Shown: positions 1 to 6,323, counted from the stretch's first letter. The stretch: 7,085 bases of DNA from DATFXF01 sp035258565 (GCA_035258565.1 DATFXF010000402.1:1-7085), one strand, 5' to 3'. Numbers and translations are program-made. The notes: generated by a model not told the origin, from the letters alone.

Positions 1-231
1 CTCCTGACCCGCGACACCGCGCCGGACGTTCTCCGTGCTGAACTGCGTGTGCGCCCGTGCTGCTTCGGCGCGCACCGCCGCGCGGGCTTCTGCCTCGAAA
101 TTCTCCTCTATGCCCGCGGCGCCACGCCCGAGCAAGCCGAGCTGCGCTGGGGTTTGGGCTTGGCACGTATGCAGCAGGCGTTGCTGTTCTCCTCGCGCAT
201 TCTGCGACAACAGCCGGCCCAGGCGAATTGA
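1..231 (+). CDS. C-terminal end of an unrecognised protein (5' end outside window)
   Basis: Frame 1 is open from the first base to a TGA at 229-231, giving 76 visible residues that end in RQQPAQAN. The start lies outside the window; the internal GTG at 49 is not a convincing start because the reading frame and its codon bias continue unchanged upstream of it. Third codon positions are overwhelmingly G or C, as in the following kinase gene, which argues for real coding, and the competing frame 2 (35-331) does not show this pattern. I recognise no family. Visible traits are an arginine-rich stretch with a CC pair (RPCCFG), a segment CLEILLYARGATPEQAELRW, and an amphipathic helical tail. It lies in the same direction as the kinase, but the gap of about 120 bases and an inverted repeat over its stop codon argue against tight coupling. 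Coding status is fairly sure; function is unknown. Confidence 0.7.
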   Translation, partial: LLTRDTAPDVLRAELRVRPCCFGAHRRAGFCLEILLYARGATPEQAELRWGLGLARMQQALLFSSRILRQQPAQAN

Positions 232-273
232 CCTAAGCTCAAACTTTTCGCCTGCATGCTTGCCTGGGCCGGC
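213..273 (+). repeat. 12-bp inverted repeat across the end of the first gene, with a competing inner stem
   Basis: GCCGGCCCAGGC at 213-224 is perfectly complementary to GCCTGGGCCGGC at 262-273, with a 37-base loop. A second stem, AGGCGAA at 221-227 with TTCGCCT at 247-253, shares bases 221-224 with the first, so the two cannot fully coexist. The left arm lies inside the last codons of the upstream gene and the right arm ends two bases before an in-frame ATG at 276. No T-run follows, so it is not a standard intrinsic terminator. It could be a transcription-processing or attenuation element for the kinase mRNA, or an accidental GC-rich fold. Confidence 0.45.
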
Positions 274-337
274 ACATGGAGCGCTTGGCCACGGCGAAAA
301 AAACAACCCTAAGCCATCCCCGGGAGCTTGATTTCGC

Positions 338-344
338 AAAGAGA
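338..344 (+). promoter_or_regulatory. Weak ribosome binding site supporting the ATG at 354
   Basis: AAAGAGA lies nine bases before the ATG at 354. The in-frame ATGs at 276 and 381 have no comparable purine-rich stretch at the right distance: the bases before 276 are CCGGCAC and those before 381 are GGCGCGGCC. This is the only sequence argument for choosing 354, and it is a modest one, since the motif matches only part of the Shine-Dalgarno consensus. Confidence 0.35.
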
Positions 345-353
345 ACCCTCATA

Positions 354-3300
354 ATGAAGCAGATTTCGCGCGGCGCGGCCATGGATTGTCCTCACTGTCA
401 AACCAGCAATCCTCCCGCAGCGGCGCGCTGCGCCAAATGCGATACGCCGCTGCCCGTCCCGGGCGGAGTCGCAACCCTGACAGAAACCCCGCCAGACCTT
501 CACGGTGCGACTGTCGTCGAGCAGAAACCCACGCCGCAGGCAACCCCCGATCAAACCATCGTGGATAAAGCTCCCAGCACGATGAAGGTGCCGACGGGCT
601 GGTCGGCGCCAGTGCAACAGCCAGCGGACATGATCGCCGCGTCGCTGGCCAGTCTGCGGCCTGGCAGCGTGCTCGGGAATCGCTATGAAATCCTGCGCGA
701 GCTCGGGCAAGGCGGTATGGGCGCTGTCTATCAAGCGCGTGACCGCGAGCTCGACCGCATGGTGGCCATGAAGGTGATCCGTCCCGAGCTGGCCTCGCGC
801 CCGGATATTCTGCAGCGGTTCAAGCAAGAGCTGATCCTGGCACGCAAGGTGACGCATCGCAACGTCATCCGCATTTTCGATCTGGGCGAAGCCGGTGGAA
901 TCAAGTTCATCACCATGGAGTTTATCGAGGGTCAGGATCTGAAGACCCTCGTCGCGGAAAAGGAGAGACTGAGCTTGGCGGAAACCGTCTCCATCCTCGA
1001 GCAGGTCTGCTTGGCTCTGGAGGCCGCGCACGCGGAAGGCGTGGTCCACCGCGACCTCAAGCCTCAGAACATCATGGTGGACAAGCAGGGCAAAGTTTCG
1101 GTGATGGATTTCGGGATCGCACGCTCAATCGAATTCGGCGGGATGACGCAGACCGGCGCGCTGATCGGCACGCCCGAGTACATGTCGCCGGAACAGGTGC
1201 TGGGCGACAAGGTGGATGCGCGGTCGGATCTATTCACGCTGGGGATCATTTTTTACGAGCTCCTGACCGGAGGGTCGCCCTACAAGGCCGACACGGTGAT
1301 GGGCACGATGATCAAGCGCACGAAGGAGCGTGCGCGGCCCGCGGCGCAACTCAATCCCCAGGTGCCGCAGTTCGTAAGCGACGTGGTGGCCAAATGCTTG
1401 GAAGCCGACCCCCAGAAGCGCTACCAGTCGGCGCGCGAAATCTATAACGATCTCGAGACTTGGCAGGCCGGAGCCGCACGCCGCGCGCTGAATCCGGCGG
1501 TGCGTTGGCTGCGTTACGCGCCGCGCTACCAGAAATGGGCCGCTGTCTCGGCGATCATTCTCCTGCTCGCCTCCGGCGGCTATGCGGTGCGGCAAAAGCT
1601 GCCCTTCAAGCTGTCACTGAAATCCGGAACCAATGTTGAACCTGTCTCGCTGGCCATCCTACCCTTCCGAAACGCCTCTGGCGACCCGGCGATGGACTGG
1701 CTAGGGCCGAACCTAGCCGAAATGCTGCGCAGTGATGTGGGACAATCCGCCTCTCTACGCACCGTTTCCGCTGATCGTGTTCACCAGATTCTGAAGGATC
1801 TGCGCATGCCTCCGAATGCGGAGTTCGATCCCGGCACGCTCGCACGCCTCGCAGAATTCACCAACGCGCAAACGCTGGTCTGGGGCCAGTATCTGCGAGT
1901 CGGCGACCAGATCCGCATTGATGCCACGATCCAGGACCGCAAGCGCCAGCGGACCATCCCGGTGAAGGCTCAGGCACCGAGCGAAAAGGAGCTCCTGCAG
2001 GCGATTGCGCAACTGGCGCAGTCGATCCAGCAGAACCTGTCGCTTTCCTCCGACGTGCTCAAGCAATTGCGCGCGAAATCCCTCCAGCCTTCCTCCGGCT
2101 CCGTCCAGGCACTGCGGCATTACAACGAAGGCCTCGAATCTAGGCGGCAGGGAAAGAACCTCGACGCAGCGAAGAGCTTAGAGGCCGCCATCCGGGAGGA
2201 CCCCGAATTCGCCCTGGCGTATTCCAAGCTTGGCCAGACTTACGCCGATCTCGGCTACGACGATAAAGCCGAGCAGTTTTCCCGCAAGGCCATCGAGTTA
2301 AGCGAAAAGCTGCCCGCGCAGGAGCGCTACCTGATTCAGGCCAACCATGCACGGATCGTGAACGACACGGCCAAGGCCATCGAGTCTTACGAGAACCTAG
2401 CGAAGGTTCTGCCGGAAGATCTGGAGGTGCACTTCAATCTCGGCGGCCTCTATGAATCCACCGGCGCGTTTGACAAGGCCCGCGCCGAGTACGCCAAAGT
2501 TCTCGCTCGTGATCCCAAGCAGGTGGACGCCCTGCTGGCCGCGGGCCGCGTGGAAGTCAAGAGTGGGAACCCGCAACGTGCGCTGGAAGACCTGAATCCC
2601 GCGCTGAGCCTGGCCATTCAGCTCGAAAACGACGAAGAAAAAGCTGCTGTCTTGCAAGCCATCGGCGTGGCCTACAAACGGCTCAACAAACTCGATGATG
2701 CACTCCGAAATGACCAGGCGTCGCTCGAAATCAAACGCCGGCTCGGCCAGAAGCGCGGAATCGCGGCCAGCCTTAACGAAATCGCGCAGATCCAGGCCCG
2801 TTTAGGCAAGCCGGAGGCGGCCCGGGCGAGTTTCGACGAGGCGCTCCAGTTGCGGCGCGAGATCGGCGACAAGAAGGGCATCGGCGACACCCTGAATGAT
2901 CTGGGCAATTTCTACACCGATCGCGGTAACTACGACCAGGCTCTCAAACTTTTCAAGGAAGCGCTGCAAATCCAGCGCGAAGTCGGCAATGAAAAATATC
3001 AAGCATTGTGTTTGAGCAACATCGGGCTCAGCTACCTTTCCAAAGGTGACTATGAGGAGGCGCGCACCTACTTCGAGCAGGCCCTCCAACTGCGCGAGAG
3101 AATCAAGGTCCCCGGTGACATCGCTGACACGCTCCACAACCTGGCGGAGACCTTCACGAATATGGGGCAATATGACCAGGCGCTTGCGCACTATCTTCGT
3201 GCCCTCGAACTCCGGCGGAGTGTTGGCGATAAGCGAGGTGCGGCGATCGAGTCCTACAGCGTGGGCACCCTGTTCGAATACCAAGGTCGATATGGCGCAG

Positions 3301-4022
3301 CGCTGGGATCGAAAGAAGACGCCCTAAAAGCCTTTCGAGAACTGCAGGACCGTAGTTTTTGGATGGCCGAGATTCTGGGCGGCTATGGCCATTCACTTAG
3401 TCAGGTGGGGCACAACGCCGAGGCGCAGAAGAGCTTCGACGAAGCCTTGAGCCTCGCCAGGGAGATTAAGAGCCAGGCGCTTGTTGCCCAGACGCTTGGC
3501 TTCGAGGGCGACGCTTTCTTCTACCGGGCTGATTTCAGAGCCGCAAGGTCGCTGTTCGAGCAGGCGCTCCAGGAGGCCTCGAGGACGACGGATCGGCATT
3601 TGCTGCTAGTCTCCAAACTGAACCTCGCCAGGGTTGCCGTCGAAGAAGGACGCTCGCAAGCGGCGATCAATTCCTTGAAGGCCTTGGCCCAGGAAGCGGA
3701 TTCCCTCGGCCTGAAATATCTTTCTACAGAAAGCTCGCTATCCTTGGCTGAAGCCCTAGTGAATACGCGGCAGTATCCCGCAGCCCGACAAGAGCTCGAA
3801 ACTGCCCTGCGGAAAAGTGAGAAGCTCGGCCTGAAAGCGCTGCTTGCGCGCAGCCACTACCTACTCGGACACACTCTCAAGCTTTCCGGCAACGCAGCGG
3901 AGGCCACGCACCATCTCGCGGAAGCGCGTCGACTCGCCGACGATATTCGCCAGGAAGCCCACACCGATGACATCTCCAAACGCAGCGACCTCAGCCCCAT
4001 CTACGCGGAACCCGCAGGCTAG
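354..4022 (+). CDS. Transmembrane serine/threonine protein kinase (PknB type) with zinc ribbon, TolB-like domain and TPR tail
   Basis: A receptor-like Hanks-type kinase of 1222 residues that would phosphorylate Ser/Thr of cytoplasmic targets and itself. Residues 12-29 form a zinc ribbon (CPHC, ten residues, CAKC). A Thr/Pro-rich linker follows. The kinase domain (about 111-370) shows the glycine loop GQGGMG (118-123), VAMK with catalytic K140, helix C E159, HRDLKPQN with D234, DFG at 252-254 and GTPEYMSPE; the HRD arginine and Thr265, Thr267 and Thr273 suggest activation-loop phosphorylation. One membrane helix (about 395-412) puts the rest outside the cytoplasm: a TolB/FlgO-like domain (VSLAILPF at 431 to about 562) and about sixteen TPR units (583-1202), probably the sensing or partner-binding part. 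All catalytic residues are present. The start is uncertain: 276 would add 26 residues, while 381 would begin with MDCPHC, which suits a zinc-ribbon start. The gene converges on the lectin gene. Ligand and substrates are unknown. Confidence 0.96.
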   Translation: MKQISRGAAMDCPHCQTSNPPAAARCAKCDTPLPVPGGVATLTETPPDLHGATVVEQKPTPQATPDQTIVDKAPSTMKVPTGWSAPVQQPADMIAASLASLRPGSVLGNRYEILRELGQGGMGAVYQARDRELDRMVAMKVIRPELASRPDILQRFKQELILARKVTHRNVIRIFDLGEAGGIKFITMEFIEGQDLKTLVAEKERLSLAETVSILEQVCLALEAAHAEGVVHRDLKPQNIMVDKQGKVSVMDFGIARSIEFGGMTQTGALIGTPEYMSPEQVLGDKVDARSDLFTLGIIFYELLTGGSPYKADTVMGTMIKRTKERARPAAQLNPQVPQFVSDVVAKCLEADPQKRYQSAREIYNDLETWQAGAARRALNPAVRWLRYAPRYQKWAAVSAIILLLASGGYAVRQKLPFKLSLKSGTNVEPVSLAILPFRNASGDPAMDWLGPNLAEMLRSDVGQSASLRTVSADRVHQILKDLRMPPNAEFDPGTLARLAEFTNAQTLVWGQYLRVGDQIRIDATIQDRKRQRTIPVKAQAPSEKELLQAIAQLAQSIQQNLSLSSDVLKQLRAKSLQPSSGSVQALRHYNEGLESRRQGKNLDAAKSLEAAIREDPEFALAYSKLGQTYADLGYDDKAEQFSRKAIELSEKLPAQERYLIQANHARIVNDTAKAIESYENLAKVLPEDLEVHFNLGGLYESTGAFDKARAEYAKVLARDPKQVDALLAAGRVEVKSGNPQRALEDLNPALSLAIQLENDEEKAAVLQAIGVAYKRLNKLDDALRNDQASLEIKRRLGQKRGIAASLNEIAQIQARLGKPEAARASFDEALQLRREIGDKKGIGDTLNDLGNFYTDRGNYDQALKLFKEALQIQREVGNEKYQALCLSNIGLSYLSKGDYEEARTYFEQALQLRERIKVPGDIADTLHNLAETFTNMGQYDQALAHYLRALELRRSVGDKRGAAIESYSVGTLFEYQGRYGAALGSKEDALKAFRELQDRSFWMAEILGGYGHSLSQVGHNAEAQKSFDEALSLAREIKSQALVAQTLGFEGDAFFYRADFRAARSLFEQALQEASRTTDRHLLLVSKLNLARVAVEEGRSQAAINSLKALAQEADSLGLKYLSTESSLSLAEALVNTRQYPAARQELETALRKSEKLGLKALLARSHYLLGHTLKLSGNAAEATHHLAEARRLADDIRQEAHTDDISKRSDLSPIYAEPAG
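2637..3959 (+). repeat. Array of about eleven 40-residue TPR units inside the kinase gene
   Basis: Within the kinase protein, residues about 762-1202 repeat with a 40-residue (120-base) period. Units run like KGIGDTLNDLGNFYTDRGNY followed by DQALKLFKEALQIQREVGNE, and the next units keep the positions L..LG..Y...G.Y..A...F..AL. Five earlier units (583-761) are shorter, around 34 residues, the classic TPR length. The 40-residue form is typical of TPR_12-type scaffolds that bind peptides in a superhelical groove. The middle units (about residues 800-960) resemble each other most, suggesting internal duplication, while the last ones are more diverged. This is a protein-level repeat; the DNA copies are not identical. 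Confidence 0.85.
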
Positions 4023-4040
4023 TACATGAACGCCGGCAGA

Positions 4041-4076
4041 CGAAAAAAGAGCCGGGCGGCCTGCGCCCGGCTCTTT
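4041..4076 (-). terminator. Intrinsic terminator of the lectin gene, possibly bidirectional
   Basis: AAAGAGCCGGGCG at 4046-4058 pairs perfectly with CGCCCGGCTCTTT at 4064-4076 around the five-base loop GCCTG. On the minus strand the stem runs into TTTTTT (complement of 4043-4048), giving a good stem plus U-run 32 bases after the lectin stop codon. On the plus strand only TTT follows before GAAG, so termination of the kinase transcript would be weaker, though the same stem sits 23 bases after the kinase stop. A shared hairpin between two convergent genes fits the layout. Confidence 0.88.
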
Positions 4077-4107
4077 GAAGTGACAGCTTTCTAACGCTAG
4101 CGCCCCT

Positions 4108-5892
4108 TCACCTCAGCACCAGCGGGATACACTGCTGGGCGAACAGGTTCGAGTCGATACAAACCTGATAACTCCCGGGCGGCAAGTCTGCCTTGAAGTG
4201 GATCTGGTAAATGTTTGTGGACGGGTCGAAGGTGATAGCAGGGCTATTCCCAGGCGGCTGGACCCGCTGCCGGACACTGCTCGTGTTCAGCACGGCAAAC
4301 CCCAAATGGTTGGGGAGGATGTGGGCGTTGTTAACAAACATGGTCCCATTTTTGAGCTGGAATTGGATGTTGACATCCGAGCCCGCGTTCTTTGTGAGGG
4401 GAGGTAGCGGCGGCTGGAGGATGAACGTGAATGTGCCGGCTGGTTTGAGCGGGAAAGCAACCACGAAATCGCTGAAGTCGTCGCTCTCCCCGCCCACTCC
4501 AGGGTCAATCCCCACCTGGCCGCTACTGCTGTTGTAGTACTCTGTAATGTCCTCAGAAAACTGTTGCTCAGTCGGGGCACGGTAGAGGTGCGGATTATCC
4601 TTAAAGTAATTCGGACCCGGATCAAAGATCCCGTTCCACGCGACGTAAATCTCGTCCGGCCCCTGGAAAGCAAACGAGGGTGGCGGGTTCTCCACCCGGT
4701 AGTAAACGCAATGTGAACCCAACAAGTAGGGGTAGCAGAGTGGCACTCTTACCTGGGGCGACATGCCCGTGATGGGGACCCCGAAGAAAGTCACGAATCG
4801 GCAGTCGAAATCTGGGAAATTGCTGGGGACGCCGGTCTCGCAAACCCCGTCGCCGTCCACCTGCGTCGCGCTGATGACTATTGTGATCGGTGTGTTCACC
4901 TGCTTGAGCGAAAACTTAATGGAGTGAGCACCGTCGTTAGTGCAGTTGGTGGAGCTAGCGCAACCGAATTTGGCCACTTGCGAAGTGTTGCCTGGAGTAA
5001 AGGTCAAAATAGCGTTGCTTGTGTTTCCCTCGTGCGCGCTGAACGACCAACTCAGAATGTCGTTGTTTTCGACAAAGGCGCCAGTGGAGCCTGTGAACCC
5101 AACAAACGCCTTGCCGTCTTCGGTTAGACCAATGCTCGAAAGATCGAACTGCGCTGTCAAGACCGGTGTATTATTGTCTAGATAAATCTTTAGTGTCCCT
5201 AAACATACTCCCTCGCACGGGGGTGGCGGCTCATAATTGATTACCACCGTGTGCACCGCTCCGTCCGACAGATTTACTGTTGCCGACAGATTTGACGTAA
5301 TGGCTTTGGTAGCGTCCATACAAGTTGCAGCGGGATCGATAGAAGGCGGGTGATTCGAGTTATTTGCCAATGTGCCGCAGCTCTGGACGGCGATGTGATT
5401 GTTATCCGGGTCATTTAAGTCGAAATTCTGGAACGTGTCGAATTCAACGGCCAGGCTGTGAGAGATGCCGTCACGAACGGCATCGGGGGAGGTTCCAAAA
5501 CCATAGCCAATTCCCTTGCCGCCGCCACCAAGCGCCGAGGTGCCGTCTAACGAATTTTGAACGACGAATGCGAAGCCATCCGCATGGAACAGACCCGAGG
5601 GCGGGCTGGAATCGGAGATACGGAACTGAAAGACCGTGGTGAAACCCTTCTTGACCGGCTGCTGCGAGGTGAACCACGCAGATCCGACATTATGCGTTGC
5701 CGTGGGCGTTAGCCGCAGTACATTGCCGACTTGCGCAGCGTTCCCGTTAAATGTCAGGTTGGCCACCGAGCTGAAATTCTGAAAATTGAAGCCCTGACCG
5801 GAAACGGGTGTGGCCGCCACGCCGACTGCCAAGACCGAGGCCGCCATCAGCACGAGGTAACCAAACCACTTCGATTTCCTTGTTCCGGTCAC
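4108..5892 (-). CDS. Secreted L-type (legume-like) lectin domain protein with PxKF-like C-terminal end
   Basis: A 594-residue exported protein, probably sugar-binding. A signal peptide is clear: MTGTRKSKW, a hydrophobic core at about 10-28, and likely cleavage near residues 32-33. Residues about 34-286 form an L-type lectin fold: HADGFAF (D105 matching the sugar-binding Asp), a glycine-rich loop at 122-133, and VEFDTFQNFDLNDPDNNH, where E150, D152, F154, N156, D161 and H166 have exactly the spacing of the concanavalin A Mn/Ca ligands, with Phe in place of Tyr. The strand around AFVGFTGSTG (262-271) resembles the other legume lectin signature. Residues about 290-495 match nothing I know; about 500-594 resemble a PxKF-type domain (VNIQFQLK, then YQIHFKADLPPGSYQVCID). 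All twelve cysteines fall in close pairs. The GTG start at 5892 has GGAGG seven bases upstream. Base composition is visibly less GC-rich than in both flanking genes. Sugar ligand and partners are unknown. Confidence 0.92.
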   Translation of the reverse strand: MTGTRKSKWFGYLVLMAASVLAVGVAATPVSGQGFNFQNFSSVANLTFNGNAAQVGNVLRLTPTATHNVGSAWFTSQQPVKKGFTTVFQFRISDSSPPSGLFHADGFAFVVQNSLDGTSALGGGGKGIGYGFGTSPDAVRDGISHSLAVEFDTFQNFDLNDPDNNHIAVQSCGTLANNSNHPPSIDPAATCMDATKAITSNLSATVNLSDGAVHTVVINYEPPPPCEGVCLGTLKIYLDNNTPVLTAQFDLSSIGLTEDGKAFVGFTGSTGAFVENNDILSWSFSAHEGNTSNAILTFTPGNTSQVAKFGCASSTNCTNDGAHSIKFSLKQVNTPITIVISATQVDGDGVCETGVPSNFPDFDCRFVTFFGVPITGMSPQVRVPLCYPYLLGSHCVYYRVENPPPSFAFQGPDEIYVAWNGIFDPGPNYFKDNPHLYRAPTEQQFSEDITEYYNSSSGQVGIDPGVGGESDDFSDFVVAFPLKPAGTFTFILQPPLPPLTKNAGSDVNIQFQLKNGTMFVNNAHILPNHLGFAVLNTSSVRQRVQPPGNSPAITFDPSTNIYQIHFKADLPPGSYQVCIDSNLFAQQCIPLVLR

Positions 5893-5899
5893 CGGATGA

Positions 5900-5904
5900 C
5901 CTCC
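5900..5904 (-). promoter_or_regulatory. Strong ribosome binding site that fixes the GTG start of the lectin gene
   Basis: On the minus strand GGAGG is followed by seven bases (TCATCCG) and then GTG at 5892-5890. This ideal spacing, with a signal peptide beginning directly at that codon, settles the start. The RBS lies inside a five-codon frame ATG GAG GTC ATC CGG TGA (5906-5889) whose stop overlaps the GTG as GTGA. Confidence 0.85.
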
Positions 5905-5969
5905 ATGTTGTTGTTGGGCCTATCTTTCGCCGGAGAAGATTACAAGTTTCCGGCTTGGTTCAAGTGGTG

Positions 5970-6002
5970 AAGGAGGCCTTTCGACGACGCAGGAACCTCC
6001 TT
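5970..6002 (-). other. Hairpin in the presumed leader of the lectin mRNA
   Basis: AAGGAGG at 5970-5976 (plus strand) pairs with CCTCCTT at 5996-6002, extended by CCT (5977-5979) with AGG (5991-5993) across a two-base bulge; the loop is 5980-5990. On the minus-strand RNA the 5' arm reads AAGGAGG, a perfect Shine-Dalgarno-like stretch, but no start codon follows at a usable distance, so it does not start a gene. It lies about 80-110 bases before the lectin GTG. Role unknown; a regulatory leader structure is possible. Confidence 0.35.
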
Positions 6003-6056
6003 CTTCGAGTCGGTTTCAACTGAGGGCGGGGGACAAGCATCCCCAGAGCGCGCATC

Positions 6057-6085
6057 AGTGTGCTTCCGGAAGAGCGCTCTGTCAA
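6057..6085 (-). promoter_or_regulatory. Candidate promoter of the lectin gene
   Basis: On the minus strand a perfect -35 box TTGACA (6085-6080) is followed after 17 bases by CACACT (6062-6057), which matches only three of six positions of TATAAT. The poor -10 box suggests a weak or activator-dependent promoter. Transcription would begin near 6050 and leave a leader of about 155 bases before the GTG at 5892. It is the best match I see upstream of the gene, but not proven. Confidence 0.35.
6063..6080. promoter_or_regulatory. Two overlapping 10-bp palindromes in the promoter spacer (candidate operator)
   Basis: CTTCCGGAAG (6063-6072) and AGAGCGCTCT (6071-6080) are each perfect palindromes and share two bases. 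Together they almost exactly fill the spacer between the candidate -35 and -10 boxes, where a bound repressor would block RNA polymerase. No regulator gene lies nearby to assign them to. Confidence 0.35.
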
Positions 6086-6087
6086 GA

Positions 6088-6105
6088 ACAAACTCAACAA
6101 ACTCA
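6088..6105. repeat. Tandem 9-bp direct repeat abutting the candidate -35 box
   Basis: ACAAACTCA occurs twice without a gap (6088-6096 and 6097-6105, plus strand); read toward the lectin gene it is TGAGTTTGT twice. The copies are identical and end two bases before the TTGACA box, the place where an activator touching the -35 region would bind. It could also be a chance short duplication. Confidence 0.5.
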
Positions 6106-6278
6106 TGCTTCCCGCTGAAGAGCGGAGGTGGCCGGCAAGATGAAAAACTTTGCACATCCCGGTTGAGCTTGGTGGCAAGCTGAAGTGGGGCCGTGTTCAC
6201 ACTAGAAACAAGCTCGCCTGGCTAGGAAATCTTCTGCACCAGCCGACAAATTGCTAACTGGGGCTCCGCGGCCGCAAG

Positions 6279-6323
6279 CCTCACGCCAGCAACCTGTTCA
6301 GTCTATTGTTGCAGGACGTGAGG
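6279..6323 (-). other. 45-base near-perfect hairpin downstream of the methyltransferase gene
   Basis: CCTCACG (6279-6285) pairs with CGTGAGG (6317-6323). The stem continues with CC/GG, an A-A mismatch and GCAAC (6289-6293) with GTTGC (6308-6312), leaving a 14-base loop; only one A is bulged. It lies 133 bases beyond the methyltransferase stop. No T-run follows on either strand, so it is not a canonical intrinsic terminator. It may protect a transcript 3' end, belong to an unannotated small RNA, or be a dispersed palindromic repeat. Confidence 0.45.

Noticed and set aside
161..175. Sigma-54-like element TGGCAC-N5-CAGC
   Set aside because: The GG and GC doublets have the right spacing, but TTGC is only half matched, the site lies inside the coding part of the first gene, and no upstream activator site is visible. 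Chance match is likely.
228..256. Possible kinase promoter beginning with TTGACC at 228-233
   Set aside because: The -35 match is good but 17 to 18 bases downstream there is only CCTGCA or CTGCAT, not an acceptable -10 box.
35..331. Plus-strand frame of 98 codons overlapping the first gene
   Set aside because: The overlapping frame 1 has much stronger third-position GC bias; this frame yields Ala/Arg/Ser-rich sequence typical of an off-frame reading.
309..1049. Minus-strand open frame of 246 codons opposite the kinase N-terminal part
   Set aside because: Long antisense frames are common opposite GC-rich genes; the plus strand here encodes intact kinase motifs and the antisense protein shows no family features.
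4095..4102. Palindrome CGCTAGCG after the lectin stop
   Set aside because: Eight bases only, no context suggesting an operator or recombination site; expected by chance.
5942..5968. Possible alternative lectin promoter, TTGAAC with TAATCT on the minus strand
   Set aside because: Spacer is only 15 bases and the -10 box matches three of six positions; weaker than the TTGACA site at 6080-6085.
5940..6200. Minus-strand open frame of 86 codons in the intergenic region
   Set aside because: GTG start without a ribosome binding site, mixed third-position base use unlike its neighbours, no recognisable domain, and it overlaps the candidate lectin promoter and leader hairpin.
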